From a virus, in the IMG/VR virus record IMGVR_UViG_3300025083_002903, positions 1 through 63,101 of that record: a stretch of 63,101 bases of DNA; one strand, written 5' to 3'. Positions 7,970 through 16,999 of the stretch are shown one piece after another. The notes under the pieces are model-generated. The model worked only from the letters and a program-made list of their open reading frames with translations. It was not told where the DNA came from and did no database searches. The stretch's first letter is position 1. Each line of letters begins with the position of its first letter. The position numbers and the translations under genes are program-made.

Positions 7970-10096
7970 TTAGGAATAAACAACTTCAGACGTGGTGATT
8001 GTAGCTACGAAACGAATATTTGTAGCCGCTGCTCCAGTCACCTCGATCTTGAGGCCACCGTTTGTAGTATCTGCGCTAATAGCCATGCCCCATCCATACG
8101 TGTTGTCTAAGATAGTCGTTGCACTGTTGACCAGCACTGTTGTCGCTGCCGAACCTTCCCTGCGGATCAAGCCTTCGATCTTCCATGCTGCCGATGCTGT
8201 GCCTTGTGAGGCTTGCTGACGGGCTACAATGGTGCCGTGGAAGGCATATGCAGAGTTGTTAGGAAGGACGATTTGGTTTGTTGTGTTAGGAGAGCTTAAA
8301 CTAGTGTCTGAAACTAATACTTTTGGAGTTGCATCTACTGTTTGGTTGCGAAGTACTTGAATTCCTGCTTGAAGCCCAAATTGATAAGTTGACCCTGCAA
8401 TTAAATCGCCGCCAGAAATAACCATCTTTCCAGAAAGAATTGCTCTTGAAGCGGGACCAAACGCAAATGAGTTACTAGCGTTAGCATGTGCTGGATACAA
8501 ATGAGTTGTTGCACCAAATGCGAATGAACCAGTACCGCAAGCAGTTGTCTGGAAGCCAAGCGCCACAGAATATGTACCACATGCCGCAGGCCCGCTACCA
8601 ATCGCAAGAGAGGCATAACCATTAGCATTTGCATACGAACCCAACGCAACTGACCCAGAACTAGTTGCTTTTGCCTGCTGCCCAATAGCCACCGAGTTAG
8701 CCCCAGTAGCACCATAAGAACTGGTGTTGTCAGTAATTACTGCTGCAAAACTATCATTACCACCTGCGTATGATTTGCTTAACGAAATTGATCGTTGGCC
8801 GACAGTAGCAGATGCTCCTGCGATTGCCTGGGATCCTAAAGCTGTAGAATAAAAAGAGTTAGTTTTTGTTAGGGGCCCGACAGATGTTGTTTCTATACTA
8901 TCCGCACATGCACAAAAACCAATTGCCATAGCTTGTGTTCCAGTTTGTGAAATAGCACAATATCCTAGAGAAAGGCTAGAAGATGAGGTAGCTTGAGCGC
9001 AAAAACCAATAGCCTGAGCAAATGTCCCTGTAGCCTTTGAAAGAAGACCAATACTCATAGCACAAGCAGTGGTAGTTCCAAATGTATTTGTGCAATTTTT
9101 AATACCAATTGCAATACTATCATTACCACCTGCATATGAGCAACCTATTGCAATAGCTGAATACCCATGTGTGCAAGCATTTCTACCAATAGCAACTGCG
9201 TCATTCGTATAATTTCTTGCCATATGGCCAACTGCTACACCACCTTGTTGACAGCTTTGAGAATCTTTCCCAATTGTTACTGAATTGCCTCCTACTCCGA
9301 ATGCACCAGCACCAATAGCCACGGCAGAAGAACCCCCGGCCTTGGCCAGTTTTCCTATCGAAATGGCCGAACCACTAGTAGAACCGTAACTTGATGTATT
9401 GTTGTCTATTGCTATTGCAACACTGTTCATCCCAGATGCGTGAGAATTACCTAACGCAATTGCATCTGTTGCACAAGCTTGTGCAGAGTTACCACCAATA
9501 GCAACCGAGTCGCTTCCGCAGGCAGTAGAAAGATAGCCTAATGAAATCGCCCCCGTGGCACATGCAGTAGCCTGCCCGCTAATAGCAATACTTCCCCATC
9601 CAGTAGCATTTGCTCTGTTAGCATTCGCTGTAGAATGTACATCAATATCCCAGTTAGTACTATGAGTATCAAATATAAAATTATTTGAGGCTTCAGGGTC
9701 TACAAATAAAATACCCCCTTGTCTAGACCTCATAGTCCAGTCAGTATTTCCGTTAACTCGTCCACTATGTAAACTATATTGCGGATCAATAGTTAGATCC
9801 CCAACTTGACCATAAGATGGTTGGAAACTATTACCTTTTGTATAAATTCTAATAAACCAGTCATCATCTAAAGTAGAGTCTTCTGGTAAAGTAAGTGTTA
9901 AATTATCAGTATCGACAATAAACACTTTACCTTTGTCTGCGTTAGTTACTGACCAACTCGACGTTTTAACTTCAGGCGCATCAAAAGCTGATCCACCACC
10001 GCCTACCGCACCACCGTCTACTAATAAACCTGTACCATCAGAGCTTAGAGTTATTCCTCCGCCAGAGCCTGTATGATCAAATTCGATTTTTCCCAT
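7970..10096 (-). CDS. Fibre protein with YadA-head-like repeats
   Basis: This 708-aa protein has three parts. The N-terminal tag (about 1-35, MGKIEFDHTGSGGGITLSSD) is shared with the next fibre upstream. A beta region (about 40-165) follows. A long array (about 165-550) of 14-residue-type repeats of the form SVAIGxxAxAxG resembles the left-handed roll of YadA and other trimeric autotransporter heads. The array carries about 14 cysteines (e.g. GFCACADS, NACTHG), unusual for a phage fibre, and three copies of a module ending NTSSYGxT or similar. The C-terminal ~150 residues match the ends of the two upstream fibres. It is probably trimeric, an inference from the YadA resemblance. It lies one base downstream of the 638-aa gene, with an AGGAG site before the ATG. 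Confidence 0.75.
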   Translation of the reverse strand: MGKIEFDHTGSGGGITLSSDGTGLLVDGGAVGGGGSAFDAPEVKTSSWSVTNADKGKVFIVDTDNLTLTLPEDSTLDDDWFIRIYTKGNSFQPSYGQVGDLTIDPQYSLHSGRVNGNTDWTMRSRQGGILFVDPEASNNFIFDTHSTNWDIDVHSTANANRANATGWGSIAISGQATACATGAISLGYLSTACGSDSVAIGGNSAQACATDAIALGNSHASGMNSVAIAIDNNTSSYGSTSGSAISIGKLAKAGGSSAVAIGAGAFGVGGNSVTIGKDSQSCQQGGVAVGHMARNYTNDAVAIGRNACTHGYSAIAIGCSYAGGNDSIAIGIKNCTNTFGTTTACAMSIGLLSKATGTFAQAIGFCAQATSSSSLSLGYCAISQTGTQAMAIGFCACADSIETTSVGPLTKTNSFYSTALGSQAIAGASATVGQRSISLSKSYAGGNDSFAAVITDNTSSYGATGANSVAIGQQAKATSSGSVALGSYANANGYASLAIGSGPAACGTYSVALGFQTTACGTGSFAFGATTHLYPAHANASNSFAFGPASRAILSGKMVISGGDLIAGSTYQFGLQAGIQVLRNQTVDATPKVLVSDTSLSSPNTTNQIVLPNNSAYAFHGTIVARQQASQGTASAAWKIEGLIRREGSAATTVLVNSATTILDNTYGWGMAISADTTNGGLKIEVTGAAATNIRFVATITTSEVVYS

Positions 10097-10097
10097 A

Positions 10098-12014
10098 TTA
10101 AACTCCTATCTCTGTTGTGTCGATGTTAGCTATCCACCTGATCGTAGTAGATGCCTCTCCTGTAACATTAATTCTAGCTGCGCCATTAGTTGTGTCTGGT
10201 ACAATATCAATATCCCAAGAAGTAGCATTAGCAGTGCAATATAATTTATTCTTAATAAACAAATCAACAGTTGTAGTAGCTACTCCATTGTCTCTGGATG
10301 CAACCCCTTTAATTTCCCAAACTGCATATTCTTGATTTGTCGTGCTTGCTTCTCTAGCTATTATTTGCCCTTGTAAACCCCAAGTCATGTGATCATCACC
10401 AAGTTTGATTTGGTTGTTACTTCCAACATTACTACTGTTAGTTTTCATTCCAGCTTCAGTAGCATCAGTTGTTTGTAAATATAAAACAAACTTACCCGCT
10501 TGTGCTTTACCTAATCCTGGAGCTGAAACAAGACCATACATCCATCTGTTTTGTACATTATGATCATGAGCATTACCTCCACCAATTGCTGCTGAGTAAG
10601 CTTCTCGAACATCACTACTCCAGGTACCAATAGCAACAGCATTATCATGAGCGCATGAACCTTGACCACCTATTGCAACACTTCTATTGCCTGCAGTATT
10701 ACCCCATCCTATTGATATAGAGTATGAACTAGTAGCCTTAGCCTGATATCCAATCGCAATACTATTACTACCCGTGGCTCCATAACTTGATGTGTTGTTG
10801 TTTATATTTGTTGCGATACTATGACTACCAGAAGCGTAGGATTTGCCAATCGCAGTGGCATCGCCACCTGATGATCTGGAACATCTACCTGCAGCCGTTC
10901 CACCTTCTCCACCTGAAACACAAGCACAATACCCCAATGCAAGGGAATAGCTGTTTCCAATTCTAGCAGAAGTTCCTATCGCCACACCATCACGCTGATT
11001 TGCTTGTGCGCCAGAACCAATAGCCGTCGAATTTGCGCCAGTAGCCTCAGGTGCATTTTGAGCATTACCAGCAAAAACACTTGAGGTAACTATGTCGTTA
11101 TCGTTAACTGTAATTTTTGGAGACACCAAACTCACATATTGATAAACGGAACTATAGTTACTATCACCTACATATAAAATACTTCCATCAGGTTTAAAAG
11201 CTAAAGCTCGAGGAGTAGGGTTATTACTAGTAGTGAGCATACCAATATTATCATTAGAAGCAGTTGAAACGTCCCAAGGTGTAGATAAAGTATGCTGCAT
11301 AACTTCATCTGATGAAGTTCCAACGGTATACATATTTGTACCATTTTCGCTGAACGTGACACCCGAAGTACCATTTTGTCCCGCATGGGCACTTTTGTTA
11401 GCGTAGGAAGCAGTTGATGCGTCCCAAGCACTAGTTAAAGTATATTGATAAACATAATTACTGCTTGTTACATAAGCAGTTAAACCATCAGATTTAAAAT
11501 AAAGTCCGCCCGGGCCTCCAAGGTTCATTTGTGTGGAAACATCAAAAGACTTGCTTGCGTAACTTGCTGTGGATAAATCGTATGGGGTACTCATGTTATA
11601 TTGGAAAACTTCGTTTTCAGACGCACCTATAACATAAATTTTACTACCATCTGAACTAACAAAAATATCTCTATTACTTGTTGTTTGTGTACTAGCATCT
11701 AAGTCATTACCAGTATCAGAACCCGTGTTAATCTCCCAAGGTGTTGAAAGTGTCCCCTGATGTATATAACCTGAAGGACTACTACCACTTACATATAAAG
11801 TAGTACCTGTATCTGGTCTAATATGAAAACCATAAACATAGCCTCCGGTTGCGCCTGCATCTCCGGATTTATTATCGTAATAGGCTCCCGTTAAATTATA
11901 CGGGGTTGGTTTTGTCGAAATACCTGTAGAGCCGTCAAATACAAGATTTGTGTCTTCTGATGAAAGTGTTACACCAGAGCCAGAGCCTGTGTTATCAATA
12001 TTAATAGAACCCAT
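10098..12014 (-). CDS. Chimeric fibre: propeller repeats plus YadA-like repeats
   Basis: This 638-aa protein joins modules that are separate in its neighbours. They are the tag MGSINIDNTGSGSGVTLSSE (shared with the 708-aa fibre), five propeller-type repeats (about 38-296, e.g. LSTPYDLSTASYASKSFDVS), YadA-head-like repeats (about 326-480) with a copy of the NNNTSSYGATGSNSIAIG module, and the shared C-terminal domain (about 500-638). The propeller part is like the 382/401/945-aa adhesins. The rest is like the 708- and 844-aa fibres, so domain shuffling within this array is likely. A TAGGAG site precedes the ATG. The product is probably a receptor-binding fibre. It lies 12 bases after the 844-aa gene's stop and is cotranscribed with it. 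Confidence 0.75.
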   Translation of the reverse strand: MGSINIDNTGSGSGVTLSSEDTNLVFDGSTGISTKPTPYNLTGAYYDNKSGDAGATGGYVYGFHIRPDTGTTLYVSGSSPSGYIHQGTLSTPWEINTGSDTGNDLDASTQTTSNRDIFVSSDGSKIYVIGASENEVFQYNMSTPYDLSTASYASKSFDVSTQMNLGGPGGLYFKSDGLTAYVTSSNYVYQYTLTSAWDASTASYANKSAHAGQNGTSGVTFSENGTNMYTVGTSSDEVMQHTLSTPWDVSTASNDNIGMLTTSNNPTPRALAFKPDGSILYVGDSNYSSVYQYVSLVSPKITVNDNDIVTSSVFAGNAQNAPEATGANSTAIGSGAQANQRDGVAIGTSARIGNSYSLALGYCACVSGGEGGTAAGRCSRSSGGDATAIGKSYASGSHSIATNINNNTSSYGATGSNSIAIGYQAKATSSYSISIGWGNTAGNRSVAIGGQGSCAHDNAVAIGTWSSDVREAYSAAIGGGNAHDHNVQNRWMYGLVSAPGLGKAQAGKFVLYLQTTDATEAGMKTNSSNVGSNNQIKLGDDHMTWGLQGQIIAREASTTNQEYAVWEIKGVASRDNGVATTTVDLFIKNKLYCTANATSWDIDIVPDTTNGAARINVTGEASTTIRWIANIDTTEIGV

Positions 12015-12026
12015 TAGTTATTACTC

Positions 12027-14561
12027 CTATGCATACGTCACCTCACTGGTCTGAATATTAGCAACCCAACGGATGTTATGAGAGGCTTCTCCTGTACAGG
12101 TAATTGTTAATGCGTTGTTCGTGTTGTCGGCCGAGAGAACTACAGTCCAACCATTACCGTCAGCAAATGTCTGTATGTTACTACTCACTAGAGTAGTTGT
12201 GCCGCCGTCATTCTTCAGCAAGCCTTTAATTTCCCAACCACCTTGATCCTGTGCGCCGTTTTGCATTGCTACTAGTGTACCTGAGAACATGATGCAAGTG
12301 TCAGAGGCTGCTACGATTTGGTTGTTAGTTGATGGTGATAGATTGTTGCTTGTCAAAACAGTTGCGGTTGCATCTGTAGTGTCTGCGACTAAAACAAATG
12401 AGCCGCCTTGAGCATCACCTTTTGTACCAAAGAAAATACCAGAAAATGCCATTTTTCCTTGCTGCTCTGTCTTCCCCCGAAGAATAGCTGCCGAATAACC
12501 ATGCTGTGCATTAGCATCAGTACCTATAGCCAAAGCTGACCCAACGGCTGTCGTTAAATAACCAACGGCTGTTGCACTTGTACCCGTAGCAGTACTGGTT
12601 TTACCGATTGCAACTGATCTTACGCCTGATGCAGTACCGTTTATGGCTATGGCATTTGTTTGTGAAGCCTTTGCTTGCTGGCCTATAGCAATACTATTAG
12701 CACCCTGTGCGCCGTAGGTTGAGGAGTTATTGCCAATTGCGGCTGCGAAACTTGTATTGCCTGATGCAGAACTTTTTCCTAGAGCGACTGCATATGTGCT
12801 GGTCGCCTGTGCTTGAAATCCAAATGCTGCGCTATCGGTTGCGCTTGCATAAGCACTTGATGCGATAGCCACGGATCTATAACCAGCCGCATTTCCCGCC
12901 GCAGCGGCAAAAGCCCCATTACCTCCAGCAGAAGCATAATGTCCAATTGCAATTGAATTGGTATTGGTGGCTGATGAATTTAGGCCGATGCTTACGGCAT
13001 CATTACCACTAGCGACTGGTTTTGTGCCAGTAGTATAATTTTCAGCGTAAAGATCAGAACCAGAACCTAGACTTGCTGCACTAGCATTTGGAAACACTTG
13101 CCATGTACTACCGTCATAGACAAATTCAACTTTTACATGTTGAATATCTAAAACAAAGTCTGCGGCGTCTCCTTCGATAGTAGAACCGTTTCTTCCAACA
13201 GTCAAGTTATTACTTGAGAAGTCATCTCCATCAGCGATTTGTATCGAATCTCCTGAGCTAGGAGATGCTGGTAGATTAATAGTAAATGCACCGCCATTTG
13301 TATCCGCAATAATAGCATCTAAGTGAACAGCAGTGTATGTAGCTGTCTTGGATAACCAACCGAACGTACCCTTCGATCCAGTATAACCAATATTACCTTG
13401 ATCGCCTTTATCACCCGTTCTTGCGAATGTAATAATAAGGTCTTCATTATTAGAGAAACTTGAAGCAGAGCCACTTACGTATGAACAGTTAACTATAAAA
13501 TAGCCAGTGCTTTCTGCTATTGATGTAATCGTAAACAATGAAAAATCGTCTGCATTTAAACGATTACTTATTCGGAAGTGACCTTTAATAGTACTTGTAC
13601 TATCATCAATAGTTCTTAAGAATGATTGAATATCTGTACTATTAATATCAGTATCGTCAATGTACATTGCTGTTACAGAAGAGTTAGTACCAACGTTTAA
13701 TCTTAGTTTACCAGCTCCAGGGTCTGAGTTTGCAGTTGTTGTACCGTCAAAAGTATAATTAAATGTTGCACCACCAAAGTTACCATCAGCGCCATCTGCG
13801 CCTGCAGGCCCAACATCAGAAATGTTTATCTGACCATTCATAGAAGCATGGAATTGGCAATAGTAATATAGTGTATTTGGTGCGTTATATGGAACGTTGT
13901 ATACTATTTGACCACTATCAGTACCGTTATTTGTTACGCCGTCACCTGAGCCTAGTGAGTTAGAAGAGTTATAGCCACCAGAAGCACTTTGAATATGAAA
14001 TGGATGACCCGGAGCGTTTACATCAAATATGTATGTAAAGCCTCTAAGTAATTCTAATGTGGGGTTGTTTGATCCGTCAATGGTATATGCGCCTACACCA
14101 CTATTAGTGACAGAGTATGTTCTAGCTCCGGCTTCACCTTTACTACCAGTATATCCTATCGGCCCTTGGTTCCCTTGGACACCTTGAATACCCTGGATGC
14201 CTTGGATACCTTGAATACCTTGGTCACCCTTTGAGGCCATCAAATCCCAATATGTAGTCCAAGAACCACCTACACCTGGCTCTGTTCCACTACTTGAGTT
14301 ATGACCATTAGTTGAGATATAAGTGTTACCATTATTCTCAACCGCAGATAGTTCTCCAGTTAGACCATAACCTTGACCAGTAGCCCAAGCACCTCTCCAA
14401 GTGATAGGTTCACCTTCGTCACCCCTAGAACCAGTGTAACCAATAGAAAGTGCTAATCCTGATTGTGCAATCCATTTAACACCATCCCAAGTCCAGACCG
14501 TAGTGCCGTCTGTGTGCGTATCGCTTATACTTGGGTTTGATGGAAAGTCTAGAGCAGCCAT
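12027..14561 (-). CDS. Multi-domain fibre: collagen-like, cupredoxin-like and YadA-like regions
   Basis: Domain order in this 844-aa protein is as follows. An N-terminal WDGVKW-type phage fibre tag (about 1-35); GYTGSRG; a small domain with WRGAW and WTTYW (about 52-106); collagen-like GxQGIQGIQGIQG triplets (about 111-135) ending GYTGSKG. A cupredoxin-like domain (about 157-248) has candidate copper ligands His186 or His189, Cys235, His238 and Met241. A beta domain (about 262-385) common in marine fibres is followed by a second GYTGSKG linker, a further beta domain, YadA-like repeats (about 520-690) and the shared C-terminal domain (about 705-844). It is the first gene of a late unit. The product is a fibre; copper binding is only predicted from spacing of the four residues. 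Confidence 0.75.
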   Translation of the reverse strand: MAALDFPSNPSISDTHTDGTTVWTWDGVKWIAQSGLALSIGYTGSRGDEGEPITWRGAWATGQGYGLTGELSAVENNGNTYISTNGHNSSSGTEPGVGGSWTTYWDLMASKGDQGIQGIQGIQGIQGVQGNQGPIGYTGSKGEAGARTYSVTNSGVGAYTIDGSNNPTLELLRGFTYIFDVNAPGHPFHIQSASGGYNSSNSLGSGDGVTNNGTDSGQIVYNVPYNAPNTLYYYCQFHASMNGQINISDVGPAGADGADGNFGGATFNYTFDGTTTANSDPGAGKLRLNVGTNSSVTAMYIDDTDINSTDIQSFLRTIDDSTSTIKGHFRISNRLNADDFSLFTITSIAESTGYFIVNCSYVSGSASSFSNNEDLIITFARTGDKGDQGNIGYTGSKGTFGWLSKTATYTAVHLDAIIADTNGGAFTINLPASPSSGDSIQIADGDDFSSNNLTVGRNGSTIEGDAADFVLDIQHVKVEFVYDGSTWQVFPNASAASLGSGSDLYAENYTTGTKPVASGNDAVSIGLNSSATNTNSIAIGHYASAGGNGAFAAAAGNAAGYRSVAIASSAYASATDSAAFGFQAQATSTYAVALGKSSASGNTSFAAAIGNNSSTYGAQGANSIAIGQQAKASQTNAIAINGTASGVRSVAIGKTSTATGTSATAVGYLTTAVGSALAIGTDANAQHGYSAAILRGKTEQQGKMAFSGIFFGTKGDAQGGSFVLVADTTDATATVLTSNNLSPSTNNQIVAASDTCIMFSGTLVAMQNGAQDQGGWEIKGLLKNDGGTTTLVSSNIQTFADGNGWTVVLSADNTNNALTITCTGEASHNIRWVANIQTSEVTYA
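13818..14093 (-). other. Cupredoxin-like domain inside the 844-aa fibre
   Basis: Residues 157-248 have strands and ligand spacing like a blue-copper fold: APGHPFHIQ early, then YYYCQFHASMNG, giving C-x2-H-x2-M. Plastocyanin-type sites use an early His plus Cys, His and Met near the C-terminus, so all four positions can be filled. The fold and metal binding are predicted, not shown. Confidence 0.6.
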
Positions 14562-14591
14562 CGCTTATCCTTTTAAAATATTATTTACTTT

Positions 14592-14599
14592 TATTTATA
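14592..14599 (-). promoter_or_regulatory. T4-type late promoter octamer (exact TATAAATA)
   Basis: An exact minus-strand TATAAATA lies in the 52-bp gap between the 81-aa gene and the 844-aa fibre, 31 bases before the ATG at 14561. It would drive the three YadA-type fibres (12027-14561, 10098-12014, 7970-10096). Confidence 0.75.
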
Positions 14600-14613
14600 A
14601 AGTCAAATCATAA

Positions 14614-14859
14614 CTAGGTTCTAGACCAGACTAAAGTGCTTCCCACATAGACTTCTTGTACTTGAGTACTAGCATAGTAGATATCACTAATTTCAGTGGC
14701 TGCATAGAATATATTTCTAGTAGCAGTACCTCCACCGCCACCTGGATCACCACCGCCGCCGCCACCGCCTGTAGGGAGAGCAACTCCTGAGAATCCAGTA
14801 GCAGTTATTGTTAAACCGCTGCCAAATCCAGTTGCTGATATGGTTAGATTTGCTGACAT
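14614..14859 (-). CDS. Small glycine-rich virion-associated protein
   Basis: This 81-aa protein has an N-terminal half with two similar strands (NLTISATGFGSG and LTITATGFSG), echoing the tag of the neighbouring fibres. A Gly-Pro-Asp linker (about 31-45, two runs of Gly) follows, then a C-terminal beta segment with repeated NIFYAATEI, DIYYASTQV, EVYVGSTLV strands ending in VW. The three YxxST/AT strands look like an internal repeat of a small beta prism or fibre-tip domain. It shares one base with the upstream gene (stop/start overlap at 14859). Its role is probably as a minor tip or attachment component of the fibres; no named family is recognised. It may be too short to function alone and could form a trimer. 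Confidence 0.6.
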   Translation of the reverse strand: MSANLTISATGFGSGLTITATGFSGVALPTGGGGGGGDPGGGGGTATRNIFYAATEISDIYYASTQVQEVYVGSTLVWSRT

Positions 14860-16997
14860 TACGTGATCAACTCAACAGCTATTTCGTGAACCCAAACTTT
14901 TTTAGTTGGACTATCACTATTTTCAAATGAGATTATAGCATTCATATGTCCAGGTCTAGTTGCATCAGTTTGCGGTAAGTTAGCATTTGGAATAGTAGTT
15001 TCGTAAGTAACTCTAGAGACAGAAGAACTAACATTTACAAGTTGTAATGTTGTTCTTGCGCCGAGATTGTTAACATACTGCAAATCAATTCTAAATGTTT
15101 TATCCCAATTAGCACTAGTTTCAAAATCTGCTTTAAATTTCAAGCTTTCTGTTGTGTACGCTGGTACAGGAACTTCGATGTTCTTTTTGTAATCATCATT
15201 TAAATTACCTGAAGCGTTTGATTGAAAGCACAAGGCATTACTATTAGCTGAGTCATTATAATACAAAACAGGGTAATGAAAGCTGTTGTTTCTATTATAA
15301 GACAAGCAAGCACCTATAGTTCTACCGTCGAAGTCATTCGATGAAAAGTGAATATTAGTATCAGCATTATAACTACCTGTATACGAATACAAATACTTAT
15401 CTGTTTTTACTTGAAACGATGGGTTAAGAGTTCTGTAATCAGTATTATCAGTTTGCAAAACACCTAGTGCCATATTTTCTTGGAATGAATAATGTGGTGT
15501 AGATGATCGTCCGTCGTGAAAAATACCAACAGCATCGTACCAATTAGTTGGGTTAGTTGGAATATTTTGTGTATAAGCATCACTGTTATCCGCTACCTGC
15601 GACTTGAATGTAGGACCTGTACTACTACTATTATATGCATTATCTAAGAAAGTACTCGTAGTGTAGTTGTGAAATGGTGTGTTGAGATTAAACGTATACC
15701 CAGTGTCACGGCTAAAAATCCCACCACCATTATTATAAGTGTAAATAATTGATCCTGGAATATTTTCAAAAGTAACAGTGCTGGCATTACTTGAGGTGTT
15801 ACTAAATGATGCGCCACTGGAACCAGAATATGTCATGTAATTACCAAACTTAAACGTTCTACTACCACTGCTGCCATAAAAATTTAGATAACCAGCTTGA
15901 TACCCAAATATATTATTTAACCGTGTTTCAACATCAACACCATATCGCCCATATAAATACAATGCATAATAAGCATATGTATAGTTTATTTCTAAATTAT
16001 TACATGAGTCTGCATTATAAGTACCAGCGCTACTATAGTAATTACTGTTGTATATGTATGTTGGGTACCCATAATCGCTTTTCAATAACCCACCAATTTT
16101 TTGTGTTACCGAGTTTCCTTTATTGTTGCCATGAGCAGAGTTTACATAATAGTAAAAACGGGCGACGGTGCTATTATCATCAAAACATAAGAAATATGTT
16201 TTTGGTATATCATAAAGAGTATCGGAGCTTGTATTATTACCATTTTGATTAAAATATATATAAGGATTAAAATTTGAAAAATTTGAATAGAACGGCAGTA
16301 ATGTATATCCGTTTCTTTGTGTCTCTGAGGTCCAACCATCAGTAACAGTAATATCTACATTTGATTGAACACAAAAATACGTTTGAATGCCGCTTGTATA
16401 AAACGTAGATGTATCAATATAGTATTGAGGATCAATAAAATATATTGTAGCGTTAGCTGCACCAGAGTTTGGGTATGCATCCTGAAACCAAGATGTGCCG
16501 TGACCAGTAAACCCACTCCCAGAATAAGTTTGAATATATGAGCTATTCTTAGTGTATTGGCCACCAAAAAAATATAATGGTTTATCGCCTGATGAGTCTG
16601 CTATTGCAAGTTGATCTGTATAAGTAGGGTCAAAACAAAACATCCAACCGTTTTTTCCGTTTGCTGTTGTCCACTGGCTACCACTGTTACCATCCAAGTA
16701 ACTGTTCATAGTTGTTCCGGAGCTGTTTGTTGTTCCAACCCTATAGTAGTTATTTGCGTAATAATTGCTACCTGCATCTACTAAAAACGAAGAACGGGGA
16801 AGACCTTTTAATCTAATCTCATCTCCGTCAGATAATGTAGTACTATTTGGAAAATTACCTGTACTTACGCCAGTTGTTAGAACGTCTGTAAATGACCAAG
16901 GAGCTGAATAAGTTCCTGTCTTACTAGACGTATCAGAAGTACCATGAATACCACCAGAATAAGATTCTATATATGGGTCTACCCAATAAATTGCCAT
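14859..16997 (-). CDS. Tyrosine-rich beta-structured fibre/adhesin protein
   Basis: This 712-aa protein starts MAIYWVDPYIESYSGGIHG followed by GTYSAPWSFTDVL. That start resembles beta-helix proteins that begin with YVDP and an 'APW/PFxT' element before a right-handed helix. The middle is very rich in Tyr, Asn and Ser (about 70 Tyr by hand count, near 10%), e.g. YTYAYYALYLYGRYG. The C-terminal ~100 residues (from VPVPAYTTESLKF) look like a separate beta sandwich, ending VWVHEIAVELIT. No catalytic residues can be assigned. It shares one base with the 81-aa gene and follows the 76-aa gene by two bases. It is likely a fibre or tailspike-like adhesin that binds polysaccharide. Enzyme activity is possible but not supported. 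Confidence 0.65.
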   Translation of the reverse strand: MAIYWVDPYIESYSGGIHGTSDTSSKTGTYSAPWSFTDVLTTGVSTGNFPNSTTLSDGDEIRLKGLPRSSFLVDAGSNYYANNYYRVGTTNSSGTTMNSYLDGNSGSQWTTANGKNGWMFCFDPTYTDQLAIADSSGDKPLYFFGGQYTKNSSYIQTYSGSGFTGHGTSWFQDAYPNSGAANATIYFIDPQYYIDTSTFYTSGIQTYFCVQSNVDITVTDGWTSETQRNGYTLLPFYSNFSNFNPYIYFNQNGNNTSSDTLYDIPKTYFLCFDDNSTVARFYYYVNSAHGNNKGNSVTQKIGGLLKSDYGYPTYIYNSNYYSSAGTYNADSCNNLEINYTYAYYALYLYGRYGVDVETRLNNIFGYQAGYLNFYGSSGSRTFKFGNYMTYSGSSGASFSNTSSNASTVTFENIPGSIIYTYNNGGGIFSRDTGYTFNLNTPFHNYTTSTFLDNAYNSSSTGPTFKSQVADNSDAYTQNIPTNPTNWYDAVGIFHDGRSSTPHYSFQENMALGVLQTDNTDYRTLNPSFQVKTDKYLYSYTGSYNADTNIHFSSNDFDGRTIGACLSYNRNNSFHYPVLYYNDSANSNALCFQSNASGNLNDDYKKNIEVPVPAYTTESLKFKADFETSANWDKTFRIDLQYVNNLGARTTLQLVNVSSSVSRVTYETTIPNANLPQTDATRPGHMNAIISFENSDSPTKKVWVHEIAVELIT

Positions 16998-16999
16998 TA

